A stretch of 64,000 nucleotides of DNA, taken from Lachnospiraceae bacterium. GTDB taxonomy: Bacteria; Bacillota; Clostridia; Lachnospirales; Lachnospiraceae. The notes beneath the pieces were generated by a model, which saw only the letters and a list, made by a program, of their open reading frames with translations, did not search any database and was not told the DNA's origin. A program made the translations under genes and the position numbers. The stretch is from NCBI GenBank assembly GCA_017621075.1, contig JAGATV010000048.1, positions 1-64,000 of the forward strand, given 5' to 3'. The stretch's first letter is position 1, and each line of letters starts with the position of its first letter. Of the stretch, positions 42,749-51,149 are shown in pieces.

Positions 42749-45079
42749 TCAAAAAGATTCCACATACCGATCACGGTAAAAATCCCTGGTGTAGACCCCC
42801 TCTTGTGAGGAAAGCGCCGGCACTTCCACACTGTCCACGGTTTCCTCTCCCCGGGACAGGCTCACTGTCTCCCCCTCCTTTAAATTGAAATTCATGCCAA
42901 ACTGTCCCAGTCCTTCGACATCATTGCAGTCTTTTCCATAAAATCGTACACTGTCACCCGGCTTTAAGGTCATCACCGGAAGTACATACTTTTTCAGATC
43001 TTCGCTGTCACTTAAGAAATAGCCGCTTGTGCTGACCGCTTTCCCCGACCGGTTGACCACCTCCACATAATCGCTGTGGCCCTTGGCTTTCACTGCGGCG
43101 ATCTCAAGCAGCGGATCCCCCACATCATGGGTCACCAGGCATACTCGGATCTGCCCGTCTTTCACATCCGCACCACTTAAGGCAAGCTCCGCTTCCAGAC
43201 GTTTCTCTCCGTTCACTTCCCAGTGATCAAAAATCTCATTTTCTGTGACCAGAGCTTCCAGATTCACAGTGAAATCCTCAAAATAAGTGCCTTCAAAGAC
43301 CGCATCCGAAAAATAAATGCTGTTGATGCGCACTCCGCTGAAAGCCTCCCCCTTGTCAATCTTCAGGGTATAAGTCTCGCCACAGCCAAAGGTGTCCTGA
43401 ATGTCCTTGATGACCGTCTCCGGCCTTGCCTTGGCAAAATCCTTGATGATCTGAATATTTTCATCAGCGGTATCGATATGCAGGCTTTCCTCCGACTCCC
43501 ACAGAGAACCCTTCATGATATCCGTCTCCTCCAAAGTATGATACAGCTCATCATATCTGGATGCATGCATCTCATCCACCACTTTCGTCACATAAGGCTC
43601 CGACATGGTATTATTCATCAGATCACAGGTAGCATTCACGAAATATCCCAGGCAGTCCGGGCGCTCCATCAATGCTGCGAACAGCGGAGTATCCTCAGAG
43701 ATCACCCTGTAAAGGGTGGGCTTCTGTGCCCAGATGCCGTAGGACTTGTTGAACGTCAAAAGTCCGAACCCGTAATCCGAATCAAACAAAAGGAACCGGT
43801 ATCTGCCGTCGAACACGGAATCTTCCCTGTATTGTCCGTCCTCCGCCACATAGCGGTACACTTTGAGATTGTGCTCCGGCCAATCCGAATTGCCTATATA
43901 ATTTTCAATTGCAAAATAATTCAGATAATTCTCTACGTCGATAAATTCCTGAAGCGCCCGGTAATTTTCCTCCACGGTCATATCCATGGCGGCAAATTTT
44001 GCATAAGTACTGTTGTAATCCTCCACGAATCCCTGCACATAAGCATCCTCCGTGTCATTCTTTAACAGGTCGCCTCCCTCCAGTACCACAAATTCGCCGT
44101 CATAAGCCCCGTATCTGTTCTCAAAATATTGACCGTCATAATAGTTTTCCAGCCAGTACACACCATAGTAGCCGCCGTTGATATAGACACAGACCGGCAC
44201 CGCACAGATCGTATCCGGATATCCTGCATCCGCCGCAAGCCTGCCTACCAGCTCCGTGCGGATATACCCGTAACCGTTGTCATTGCCGGAGCTGCGTACC
44301 ACAAGTCTCTTATACTCCCGGCCCAGCACACCGTTCTCCTCCGAATGCAGTGTGCCAAAAAAGGGATAATCAAACTCGTTTTCCTCATCATATTCTTTTC
44401 GGGCATACAGGCGGAAGGACTTTTGATTCTTGATGCGGGTCTGATCTCCCTGTATCCGCACCCCGCCATTCTGGGCAAGGATCTCATTTCCATCCCTGTC
44501 AAAGAACTGGATGTAGACCGCTCTCTCCCACTGGGGCCCTCTCATGGTATAGTTTGCCTCCACATAAGAGCCTACATGCGCATCGGGATTGGCCTCCCAA
44601 AATTCATCCCAGATCTTTCCCGGCACGAAGATACCGTTCTCATAGCCAAACAGGCCATCCGGTTCCCCCGTGATATTTAACACCAGCATGTTGTAGCGGT
44701 CCTGTATCTGCTCGCCCACGAAATAAGTGCGGATGGTTTCCTCCGATTCCCTGCCGTCATCATAGACGGTCAGGAACCGATATACATATACCTGTTCCTC
44801 CTCCATCGCCGGCAGAGAAATCGGTCCTTCATACAGGATTCCCGTTTCGGCAGTGGGCTCTTCGCAGTTTACCGTATAATAAACCTTTGTGTTCTCCGGA
44901 ACAGACACCCTGATCTCCATATCCTTTGCATAAAAACCACTGTCCGGGGAAATCTGTGTATCTTCTGCAAGGTCTCCCCCAGCATTCTGCAGCAGGTACA
45001 TGCCTGTAGCCACAGCCGCCAGAATGCACCCCAGGGAAAGCATTGCTATCATAAACTTTTTCGTTTCTGTCTTTTTCAT
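42749..45079 (-). CDS. CotH-kinase-family surface protein with lamin-tail domain
   Basis: 776 residues. One N-terminal membrane anchor (about 8-30) puts the rest outside. About 40-115: a chitobiase/beta-hexosaminidase C-terminal-like domain (SPDSGFYAKDMEIRV, VYYTVNCEEPT). About 130-560: CotH kinase domain with GGVRIQGDQTR, NGGYYGVYWLEN and the metal motif LLFDSDYGFG. About 655-776: lamin-tail-like beta domain (LLEIAAVKAKGHSDYVEVVNRS). CotH enzymes are atypical protein kinases of spore coats and secreted proteins. Probably cotranscribed with the CorC-like gene 62 bases upstream. Confidence 0.87.
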   Translation of the reverse strand: MKKTETKKFMIAMLSLGCILAAVATGMYLLQNAGGDLAEDTQISPDSGFYAKDMEIRVSVPENTKVYYTVNCEEPTAETGILYEGPISLPAMEEEQVYVYRFLTVYDDGRESEETIRTYFVGEQIQDRYNMLVLNITGEPDGLFGYENGIFVPGKIWDEFWEANPDAHVGSYVEANYTMRGPQWERAVYIQFFDRDGNEILAQNGGVRIQGDQTRIKNQKSFRLYARKEYDEENEFDYPFFGTLHSEENGVLGREYKRLVVRSSGNDNGYGYIRTELVGRLAADAGYPDTICAVPVCVYINGGYYGVYWLENYYDGQYFENRYGAYDGEFVVLEGGDLLKNDTEDAYVQGFVEDYNSTYAKFAAMDMTVEENYRALQEFIDVENYLNYFAIENYIGNSDWPEHNLKVYRYVAEDGQYREDSVFDGRYRFLLFDSDYGFGLLTFNKSYGIWAQKPTLYRVISEDTPLFAALMERPDCLGYFVNATCDLMNNTMSEPYVTKVVDEMHASRYDELYHTLEETDIMKGSLWESEESLHIDTADENIQIIKDFAKARPETVIKDIQDTFGCGETYTLKIDKGEAFSGVRINSIYFSDAVFEGTYFEDFTVNLEALVTENEIFDHWEVNGEKRLEAELALSGADVKDGQIRVCLVTHDVGDPLLEIAAVKAKGHSDYVEVVNRSGKAVSTSGYFLSDSEDLKKYVLPVMTLKPGDSVRFYGKDCNDVEGLGQFGMNFNLKEGETVSLSRGEETVDSVEVPALSSQEGVYTRDFYRDRYVESF

Positions 45080-45141
45080 GTTGCCTCTCTCCGAAAATGA
45101 AGTATGCCGATCATGCTGACATTAATCATAACATGACTGCC

Positions 45142-46455
45142 TCATTCCCGCAAGAGACTTACCACGGCCATCCCCACCTGGTGATTTCTGATCTGCGTGA
45201 CCTGGATCCGCAGTCCGGCCACTTCCAGTTCCATATCCGTACCATCCTCCGGAATGCTTCCCAAAGCATGCAGGATCAAACCGCTAAAGGTATCGCAATC
45301 CTCACAGGGCAGAGTGGTGCCGAGAACTTCTGACACCTCTTTGATCCATGCGCTGCCGGGCACCAGCCAGACGCCCTCCTCTATGGCTTTGACAGTGGTT
45401 TCCTCTTCCTCCTCTTCTCCATGAAAGCAAATATCTCCCACCAACCGTTCCACCAGATCCTTGATGGTGATAATGCCGCTCATTCCGCCATATTCGTCCA
45501 GAACAACTGCCATCGTCTGCTTTTTTTGTTTCATATTCCGAAACAGAGTATCCGCTTTCACCGTATCCGGAATGAAATAAGCCGGATGCACAGCCCTCTC
45601 CATCACCGTCTTCCTGTCCTGATTCTCCAGGCGAAAATACCTTCCGGCATCCAGGATCCCTATGATTCTGTCCGGAGAACCTTCGCAGACCGGATAAAGG
45701 GTATGCCTGCTGCCATAAATGATATCCTGCCATTCTTCCATAGAGTCCTCCACATCCAGCATGACCACATCCGTCCTGTGAGTCAGGATTTCCCCCGCAG
45801 CAAGATCATCAAACTCAAATACATTCTGAATGAATTCCTTTTCCTCATGGTCAATGGCTCCCTTTTCGCTTCCCACATCCACCATCATCCGAATCTCTTC
45901 CTCACTGACCTGTTCTTCCCGGACATCGGGATCGATGCCGAGAAGGCGCAGAATACCATTTGTTGAGGCCGTCAGCAAAAAAACAATAGGCGCAAACATC
46001 CTGGCGATCCCACTGATCAGCGCCGACATCCCCAATGCCAAAGGTTCCGCCTTCCGCATAGCCGCCTGCTTGGGTACCAGTTCACCAAATACCAGGGTAA
46101 AATAAGACAGGATGACCGTGATCAGAACCACCGCCAGGGAATCCAGCACTTTCACAGATATCGGCACTCCCAGCCTAACCAACATTTTTACCAGCACATC
46201 AGAAAAATGTTCTGCCGCAAACGCACTGCCCAGGAATCCCGACAAGGTAATGGCCACCTGAATGGTCGCCAAAAACCTTGCCGGCTGCGCTGTCAGGCGT
46301 TCCAGCCTCACCGCACGCTTATCTCCCTCCAAAGCCAGCTTTGCCAGCCTATTGTCATTCATCGAGATGACTGCGATCTCCGCACATGCAAACACAGCAT
46401 TCAGCCCGATCAGAACTATTTGTAATAAAATCATCCAAAAGATAGAATCTTCCAT
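45142..46455 (-). CDS. CNNM/CBS/CorC-type membrane protein (hemolysin family)
   Basis: 437 residues. DUF21/CNNM transmembrane domain about 1-190 (hydrophobic stretches near 5-25, 60-80, 100-120, 135-155), two CBS modules about 205-330 and a C-terminal CorC_HlyC domain (about 350-430). Members are linked to Mg2+ or Co2+ transport; 'hemolysin' is historic. ATG 46455 has GGAGGT six bases upstream; the ATG at 46461 touches it and is rejected. Confidence 0.9.
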   Translation of the reverse strand: MEDSIFWMILLQIVLIGLNAVFACAEIAVISMNDNRLAKLALEGDKRAVRLERLTAQPARFLATIQVAITLSGFLGSAFAAEHFSDVLVKMLVRLGVPISVKVLDSLAVVLITVILSYFTLVFGELVPKQAAMRKAEPLALGMSALISGIARMFAPIVFLLTASTNGILRLLGIDPDVREEQVSEEEIRMMVDVGSEKGAIDHEEKEFIQNVFEFDDLAAGEILTHRTDVVMLDVEDSMEEWQDIIYGSRHTLYPVCEGSPDRIIGILDAGRYFRLENQDRKTVMERAVHPAYFIPDTVKADTLFRNMKQKKQTMAVVLDEYGGMSGIITIKDLVERLVGDICFHGEEEEEETTVKAIEEGVWLVPGSAWIKEVSEVLGTTLPCEDCDTFSGLILHALGSIPEDGTDMELEVAGLRIQVTQIRNHQVGMAVVSLLRE

Positions 46456-46488
46456 AAACATACCTCCAAAATCTACTGATCCAAACGC

Positions 46489-46535
46489 AAAAAGGCACGG
46501 CCTGCGCTCACTCCCGCAAGCACAGGCTATGCCCT
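46489..46535 (-). terminator. Terminator-like hairpin in the leader of the CorC-like gene
   Basis: Arms GGCA-TA-GCCTGTGC and GC-GCAGGC-CG-TGCC pair with small internal loops and are followed by TTTTTG. It lies downstream of promoter 46630-46658, so transcripts must pass it to reach the gene at 46455; alternatively it ends dnaJ transcripts. Confidence 0.7.
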
Positions 46536-46542
46536 AAATGTT

Positions 46543-46602
46543 TCAGTATGTAACATAACGGAGGTTGATTTGTACAGTCGCCTTCGTCCATTTGTGGTGC
46601 AC
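46543..46602 (-). CDS. Candidate 19-residue leader peptide
   Basis: GTG at 46602 preceded by AAAGGAGAAAC, reading VHHKWTKATVQINLRYVTY and stopping at 46543, eight bases before the terminator-like hairpin. The position between promoter and hairpin is that of an attenuator peptide. Nothing else supports translation; the same frame is open upstream to 46791, but that part overlaps dnaJ. Confidence 0.35.
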   Translation of the reverse strand: MHHKWTKATVQINLRYVTY

Positions 46603-46629
46603 GTTTCTCCTTTCCCTGTCTTCCCACTT

Positions 46630-46658
46630 ATTATACCAACCGGGCAAAATCCTGTCTA
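46630..46658 (-). promoter_or_regulatory. Sigma-A promoter of the CorC-CotH unit
   Basis: TAGACA (46658-46653), 17 bases, TATAAT (46635-46630). Leader of about 165 bases before the gene at 46455. Confidence 0.78.
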
Positions 46659-46744
46659 TAGGATCAGCCCGGTTCCCCATAAAATCCATCGACAAATATC
46701 GACGATTCTCCCCACAAACGCTCCTTCCATCACAGTGTAGCTCC

Positions 46745-47668
46745 TTATGCTGCGCTGCCACTATGGCCGTGGGCCTTGCGCGCCCTGTCATACTCCATGA
46801 GTTTCTGCTGTTCCTCGGGGGTCAGATATTTCGGCACCTCAATCTGGATCACGATATACTCATCTCCCTTTTCTGCCGGATTTTTCATGGAAGGAATCCC
46901 TTTATTCCTAAGTCTGATCTTGCTGCCGGGCTGGGTTCCCGCAGCGATCTTACAGGAAACCTTTCCTGTCAGGGTGGGAACGATTGCTTCCCCGCCAAGC
47001 ACAGCGGTGGTATAGGGGATGCTCACCGTCACATAGACATCCTTTCCCTTCCGCTCATATCCCTGTTTGGGCGCAATATGGACCTTCAGCATAAGATCCC
47101 CTGCCGCTCCCCCTCCGATGCCGGGTTCCCCTTTTCCTTTCAGCCGCACGCTCTGTCCTTCATCGATGCCTGCGGGGATGTGTACCTGCAGGGAGCTGAC
47201 CTTACCGTTTTCCTCCCGGATCTGAAAGACTTTGTCGCAGCCAAAAACTGCCTCATCAAAACTGATCCTGATATCGGCACGGGCATCAGCCCCCCTCTGC
47301 CTGAAAGTGCCACCGAAGCCTCCCGTTCGGAAACGGAACCCACTCCCGCCGTTGCCATGGAACAGATCTCCAAAAATATCCCCGAAGATATCCCCCATAT
47401 CTCCCATATCCCCGCTCTGATCCTGCCCCGGCCGGAATCCTTCCTCAAATGCCTCAAATCCATACCGGTCATACAGCTTTTTCTTCTCGGCATCGCTCAG
47501 GACATTATATGCCTCCGTGAGTTCCTTGAATTTCTGTTCCGCCTGCTTATCTCCGGGGTTTATGTCCGGATGATATTTCTTGGCAAGTTTCCGATAGGCA
47601 CGCTTGATCTCCTTTTCATCCGCACTGCGGTTTATGCCAAGGACGTCATAATAATCTCTCTTTGCCAT
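46745..47668 (-). CDS. DnaJ/CbpA-type co-chaperone without zinc finger
   Basis: 307 residues. J domain 1-70 with the HPD triad (about 33-35), Gly/Phe-rich linker (FGDIFGDLF... about 85-120), then the DnaJ C-terminal substrate-binding domains. The CxxCxGxG zinc repeats of DnaJ are missing, so it is a type II (CbpA-like) protein and not the main DnaJ. Downstream of hsp20, separated by a terminator hairpin that may allow readthrough. CGGAGGTGAAGACTG upstream. Confidence 0.92.
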   Translation of the reverse strand: MAKRDYYDVLGINRSADEKEIKRAYRKLAKKYHPDINPGDKQAEQKFKELTEAYNVLSDAEKKKLYDRYGFEAFEEGFRPGQDQSGDMGDMGDIFGDIFGDLFHGNGGSGFRFRTGGFGGTFRQRGADARADIRISFDEAVFGCDKVFQIREENGKVSSLQVHIPAGIDEGQSVRLKGKGEPGIGGGAAGDLMLKVHIAPKQGYERKGKDVYVTVSIPYTTAVLGGEAIVPTLTGKVSCKIAAGTQPGSKIRLRNKGIPSMKNPAEKGDEYIVIQIEVPKYLTPEEQQKLMEYDRARKAHGHSGSAA

Positions 47669-47683
47669 CAGTCTTCACCTCCG

Positions 47684-47729
47684 AAAAAGGCGGAGACACA
47701 CAGTATCTTAACCGGTATCCCCGCCTTTT
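47684..47729 (-). terminator. Terminator between hsp20 and the DnaJ-like gene
   Basis: AAAAGGCGGGGATAC ... GTGTCTCCGCC with TTTTT following. Located between cotranscribed stress genes, so probably partial. Confidence 0.75.
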
Positions 47730-47759
47730 GCTTACCACTTATCGCTGCGCATCCTGTGG

Positions 47760-48203
47760 TCAGCCCTCAATGGTAATGAACTTGTTTTCCTCTACCTTGG
47801 GTTTTGCATCCTTCTTCGGGACACCGATCTTCAGAATGCCATCCTCAAATTTTGCCTTGATGTCCTCCTGCTCGATATCCTCACCTACATAGAAGCTTCT
47901 GCTGCAGGTGCCGTAATATCTTTCCCTGCGGATGTATTTGCCGGCTTCGTTCTTCTGATCCTCATTGCTCTTGGTAGAAGCTGTGATGGTCAGATACCCA
48001 TCCTTTAACTGGGCCTGCACATCTTCCTTCTTGTATCCGGGAAGATCAATATCCAGTTCATAGCCGGTATCGCTCTCCTTGACATCTGTTCTCATAACAG
48101 CCGGTACAGAAGCGTTGACTCTTGCAACACTTTTTGCGGGACGTGCAAAATCATCAAAAAACTCATCAAATAAACTTTCTCCAAAAATACTAGGCATCAA
48201 CAT
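47760..48203 (-). CDS. Hsp20/alpha-crystallin small heat-shock protein
   Basis: 147 residues. Alpha-crystallin domain about 40-130 (ELDIDLPGYKKEDVQ, RRERYYGTCSRSFY) and the C-terminal LKIGVPKK strand. Holds unfolding proteins in an ATP-independent way. Controlled by CIRCE. Start ATG 48203 with GGAGGAATGACTT. Confidence 0.95.
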   Translation of the reverse strand: MLMPSIFGESLFDEFFDDFARPAKSVARVNASVPAVMRTDVKESDTGYELDIDLPGYKKEDVQAQLKDGYLTITASTKSNEDQKNEAGKYIRRERYYGTCSRSFYVGEDIEQEDIKAKFEDGILKIGVPKKDAKPKVEENKFITIEG

Positions 48204-48263
48204 AAGTCATTCCTCCTTTAAGCTGGCGGTGTGATCACCGTTTGTTTTCTTTGTTATAGTTAT

Positions 48264-48305
48264 GTTATAACACCATTATTAGCACTCGTCAATAGTGAGT
48301 GCTAA
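48264..48305 (-). promoter_or_regulatory. CIRCE operator overlapping the hsp20 promoter
   Basis: Perfect inverted repeat TTAGCACTC-N9-GAGTGCTAA at 48279-48305, the HrcA repressor site. A sigma-A promoter lies on the minus strand: TTGACG (48292-48287, inside the repeat spacer and arm), 17 bases, TATAAC (48269-48264). HrcA binding would block RNA polymerase. Confidence 0.95.
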
Positions 48306-48400
48306 TAATTTTGATAAAGTTTTTATGAACTTTCTAAAGAGGAAATAAAATGAAGATTCTGATTCCGGCAGATAGGAAAACACAGTCACAGCGGCTATTC

Positions 48401-49618
48401 CTACAACAGCCTGCCCAGCTCACGCCTGATATTCTCCACCCGTGTAATTGCCTGCCTTATTCTCTTCTGTGCCTTATTTATCTGTAAATGCACCAACACA
48501 TCCACAAAACCGCTATCAAACCACATATCGATCACGGATGCCAGTCTTGCGTACTTCAGCCGGACACTCTTATGATTCGACAAATTCCGCAGCTCTGTAT
48601 TCAGAACTTGTAATGCACTCTGAGCATTCCGCAATTCCACATCTGCCTCTGAAAGAGACGAATATTTCCACAAAGGTGTAAAGGGGCCCTTCGCCACCAT
48701 ATCTATAAAACTGACATTACTGCCATGATTTATCGCACGCTGCGCCTGAACCAGACAAGCCAGTGCATAATCTGCAGCTTGTATGGCAGAAGAAATCTCG
48801 AAACTGATGTCCTCTATCTCTTCCTCTTCTGCCCGTAAACCTTCCGGCAGTTTGATGTTCTGCCGCCTGGCAGCCTCGATAATGATATCATCACTGACAT
48901 TTCCGTACAGTTCTTCCAAGGAATCCTCATTGAATAAAGGACTTGATAAAAGCACAGCCTGCCTGATAGTATCTTCGTTACACAGCCCGGTTAATTCCAC
49001 CAGGTTTTCATCCCGGAAACGCACACCGGCATTCAACACTCTGCCGACAAACCGACTTGCCTCATATTTATCATTGGAAAACAGTTCCTGAATGACTTCC
49101 ATCACTTCATCCTCATTGCCAAAATCGCTGATGGCACGAGAACGTGTAATGGCGTACTCTCTATTCCAATCATAAAAAGCATTGTAAAATCTGCTCCACA
49201 TGATAGGCGTGGTTACATCCGGGCACAATTCCTCCGCATACTCATCGGCAAGATCCGCCGGAACAGATATCTGATACCTCTTCGCCACATCAACGATCAG
49301 CCTGTCATCAATGCAGCCATACATGTCTTCCAAATCCTGTGATGTAAGTCCATCCGCAGATTGATACAATGCTTTCTTAAAGCTTTCCTCTGTAAGGATG
49401 CTCTCGATTTCCACAAGATTCTCTCCGGAAAACTTCACGCCATGCTGCAGGGCCCTGTTTAAGAGCCTGACAGCCCCCTTTTTATCCTCAAAGGCGATGA
49501 TGACGAGTACGTCAACTATTTCATCCGGCTCACCCATATCCTCCAAGGATGATATTTTTTGTACGGCGGTACTTACCGCCCAGTCATTGGTCTTTTCGTA
49601 ATAATCGTCCCATTTCAT
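48401..49618 (-). CDS. Unknown protein with two internal ~125-residue repeats
   Basis: 405 residues, no family recognised, no signal or membrane segment. Residues ~1-122 and ~143-262 align with each other: MKWDDYYEKTNDWAVSTAV with MWSRFYNAFYDWNREYAIT, VRLLNRALQHGVKFSGENLVE with SRFVGRVLNAGVRFRDENLVE (in parts), and LEDMYGCIDDRLIVDVAKR with LEELYGNVSDDIIIEAARR. The C-terminal ~130 residues are helical (LRNAQSALQVLNTELRNLS) with many Arg near the end. Cytosolic scaffold or sensor is possible; no function assigned. Stands alone; spacer 48306-48400 upstream of its 3' end holds only the CIRCE region's A/T-rich flank. Confidence 0.8.
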   Translation of the reverse strand: MKWDDYYEKTNDWAVSTAVQKISSLEDMGEPDEIVDVLVIIAFEDKKGAVRLLNRALQHGVKFSGENLVEIESILTEESFKKALYQSADGLTSQDLEDMYGCIDDRLIVDVAKRYQISVPADLADEYAEELCPDVTTPIMWSRFYNAFYDWNREYAITRSRAISDFGNEDEVMEVIQELFSNDKYEASRFVGRVLNAGVRFRDENLVELTGLCNEDTIRQAVLLSSPLFNEDSLEELYGNVSDDIIIEAARRQNIKLPEGLRAEEEEIEDISFEISSAIQAADYALACLVQAQRAINHGSNVSFIDMVAKGPFTPLWKYSSLSEADVELRNAQSALQVLNTELRNLSNHKSVRLKYARLASVIDMWFDSGFVDVLVHLQINKAQKRIRQAITRVENIRRELGRLL

Positions 49619-49648
49619 GTAAGAACCGCCTTTCCTGCCGGATTGCTC

Positions 49649-50014
49649 CTAATTCATTGGTGTTCCGACCTCAATCAAATTACCATCCGGATCATAGAAT
49701 CTGACAACCTTCTGTCCCCAGCTATGTTCCATCCATTTGTTGACATACTCAATATCAAAATCAGGTTCCTCCAAGCGCTTTACAAATGCCTCAAGATCCT
49801 TTTCCTCAAAATAGAGCTCTGCCATGTTGTTCTTTGGGATCAGATCTTTCTTCAAAAAATCTTTCCAAATCCCTGCATCCTGCAGAACCAGTCCCTCAGA
49901 CAAAATAACATTGCCTCCTTGATCCAGGATTACCTGTAATCCAAAAAGATCCCGGTAAAACTTAATAGATTTTTCCATATCACTTACTGCAATAAGCACA
50001 TTTCTCAGCCGCAT
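49649..50014 (-). CDS. VOC-family (glyoxalase-like) protein
   Basis: 121 residues. LRNVLIAVSDMEKSIKFYRDLFGL at the start (in part) and VVRFYDPDGNLIEVGTP at the end are the two beta-alpha-beta-beta-beta half-motifs of vicinal-oxygen-chelate proteins. Could be a lyase, isomerase or resistance protein; metal ligands cannot be assigned with confidence. Start 50014 behind GGAAAAGGTGGTATGGA. Confidence 0.88.
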   Translation of the reverse strand: MRLRNVLIAVSDMEKSIKFYRDLFGLQVILDQGGNVILSEGLVLQDAGIWKDFLKKDLIPKNNMAELYFEEKDLEAFVKRLEEPDFDIEYVNKWMEHSWGQKVVRFYDPDGNLIEVGTPMN

Positions 50015-50059
50015 TCCATACCACCTTTTCCGGAAACTTATCTACAATACAAAAATATA

Positions 50060-50416
50060 TCAATCAATCGGTGCATACAAGTACTTTCCATTGGCGTCCC
50101 TGATTGGTCCAATGTATCCGTTCCTGTCAAAAGCTGTATAATACTTATCACCATTTTCATTTACAAGAGTTATCGAATATGCCTTTTGGTCAACAACCTT
50201 ATCTGCATATTCCACAATAAGTCCGCATCCTGCCTTTTCAAGTGTATTTGCAGCTCCTAATGCCCTGTCTTCCTCAAGGCCAAGCTCCTGAATCAGGAAC
50301 GTCTTATTCTGTTCAATTATATCAGCATTTACATCATCAGAACATCCGGTCATCAACGTACCCATTAAGCATAATAAACATGCCAATATTATTCCTTTAT
50401 CATTATGTAAAAGCAT
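50060..50416 (-). CDS. Small lipoprotein, unknown
   Basis: 118 residues. Signal peptide with hydrophobic core (about 8-20) and lipobox LMTGC, lipidated Cys about 25. The mature part has a NEN GDKYYTAFDRNGYIGPIRDANGKYLYAPI-type beta segment (in parts) reminiscent of small periplasmic inhibitor-like folds. Start ATG 50416 behind AGGAGGTTGTATA. Confidence 0.78.
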   Translation of the reverse strand: MLLHNDKGIILACLLCLMGTLMTGCSDDVNADIIEQNKTFLIQELGLEEDRALGAANTLEKAGCGLIVEYADKVVDQKAYSITLVNENGDKYYTAFDRNGYIGPIRDANGKYLYAPID

Positions 50417-50530
50417 TATACAACCTCCTCGTCTTTCATAAATGCATTGTTAAACTCTGTCCGGGAACAGACCATGTCAGGCTTTTCGGTGTCCTGATCC
50501 AGACCCGGCTCGTGGCTCACCACGAGTTCA

Positions 50531-50639
50531 GCCACACAGTCCCTTTTCCTTCATACCATCAAGGATGGCATATACAGAAGCAAGTGCCATAAATTTATTC
50601 CCAAGGCTTCCAGTCCTCTCCAAGCCTAAAAAATCCAAA
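50531..50639 (-). pseudogene. Possible 3' remnant of a lost gene
   Basis: Between the lipoprotein and the XRE gene a frame reads NLDFLGLERTGSLGNK, FMALASVYAILDGMKEKGL and ends at a TGA at 50531. It has protein-like composition but no start or ribosome site, as if it were the tail of a deleted gene. Just after it lies CTCGTGG-TGAG-CCACGAG, a 7-bp hairpin without a T-run. The rest of 50417-50530 shows nothing further. Confidence 0.3.
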
Positions 50640-51149
50640 TTACGGTTGCGACAGATTCGTAGCCGTCATTGGGAATGAATCATAAGCATCGGATAACTCT
50701 CCATCCTTCCATAATCTTTCCCGTTTTGCAGTTCCATCGCCTCCATGAATGTAGCGGTTTACATATTCGTTCCTTCCGATATCTTTATGCAAGGCAACGG
50801 ATTCATCCCCTAAAATAACAAGGTTATCTCCCGGCTTGATACGGAAGATCTTTCTTGCCTTGGCCGGGATCACGATTGGCCCTTGTTCACCCACTTTAAC
50901 CATTCCAAAGATGTGTTTCCCCTTGGGCGGTATCCCGAGTCCCATTCCGGTTGATTTTTCATAACAGATCAGATCATCCACCGTAATGCCGAATACATCA
51001 GCCAACGCCTTGCATTTTTCAATATCCGGCAGAGATTCGCCCGTCTCATATTTGGAGAGGGTCTGTCTGGAAACGCCAAGCTTCTCGGCCAGTTCCTCTT
51101 GGGACAACGCATGATATTTTCTCAACTCCATCAAATTATCCGCAAACAT
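50640..51149 (-). CDS. XRE-type regulator with AbrB/SpoVT domain
   Basis: 169 residues. Helix-turn-helix about 6-58 (LSQEELAEKLGVSRQTLSKYE), linker with CYEKSTGMGLGIPPKGKH, then an AbrB-like swapped-hairpin domain (QGPIVIPAKARKIFRIKPGDNLVILGD). After about residue 118 the tail (VNRYIHGGDGTAKRERLWKD) does not look like the family's usual end, suggesting the 3' part was replaced. ATG 51149 has GGAGGTGG upstream and overlaps the stop of the acyltransferase remnant (TAATG). Confidence 0.85.
   Translation of the reverse strand: MFADNLMELRKYHALSQEELAEKLGVSRQTLSKYETGESLPDIEKCKALADVFGITVDDLICYEKSTGMGLGIPPKGKHIFGMVKVGEQGPIVIPAKARKIFRIKPGDNLVILGDESVALHKDIGRNEYVNRYIHGGDGTAKRERLWKDGELSDAYDSFPMTATNLSQP

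Noticed and set aside
46543-46791. 82-residue minus-strand gene
   Set aside because: Its first part overlaps dnaJ in another frame and has no ribosome site; only the last 19 codons have one, so just that part is listed as a leader peptide.
46565-47776. 403-residue plus-strand frame
   Set aside because: Antisense to the DnaJ-like gene; translation has no domain character.
50520-50560. Hairpin CTCGTGG/CCACGAG as terminator
   Set aside because: No T-run on either side.
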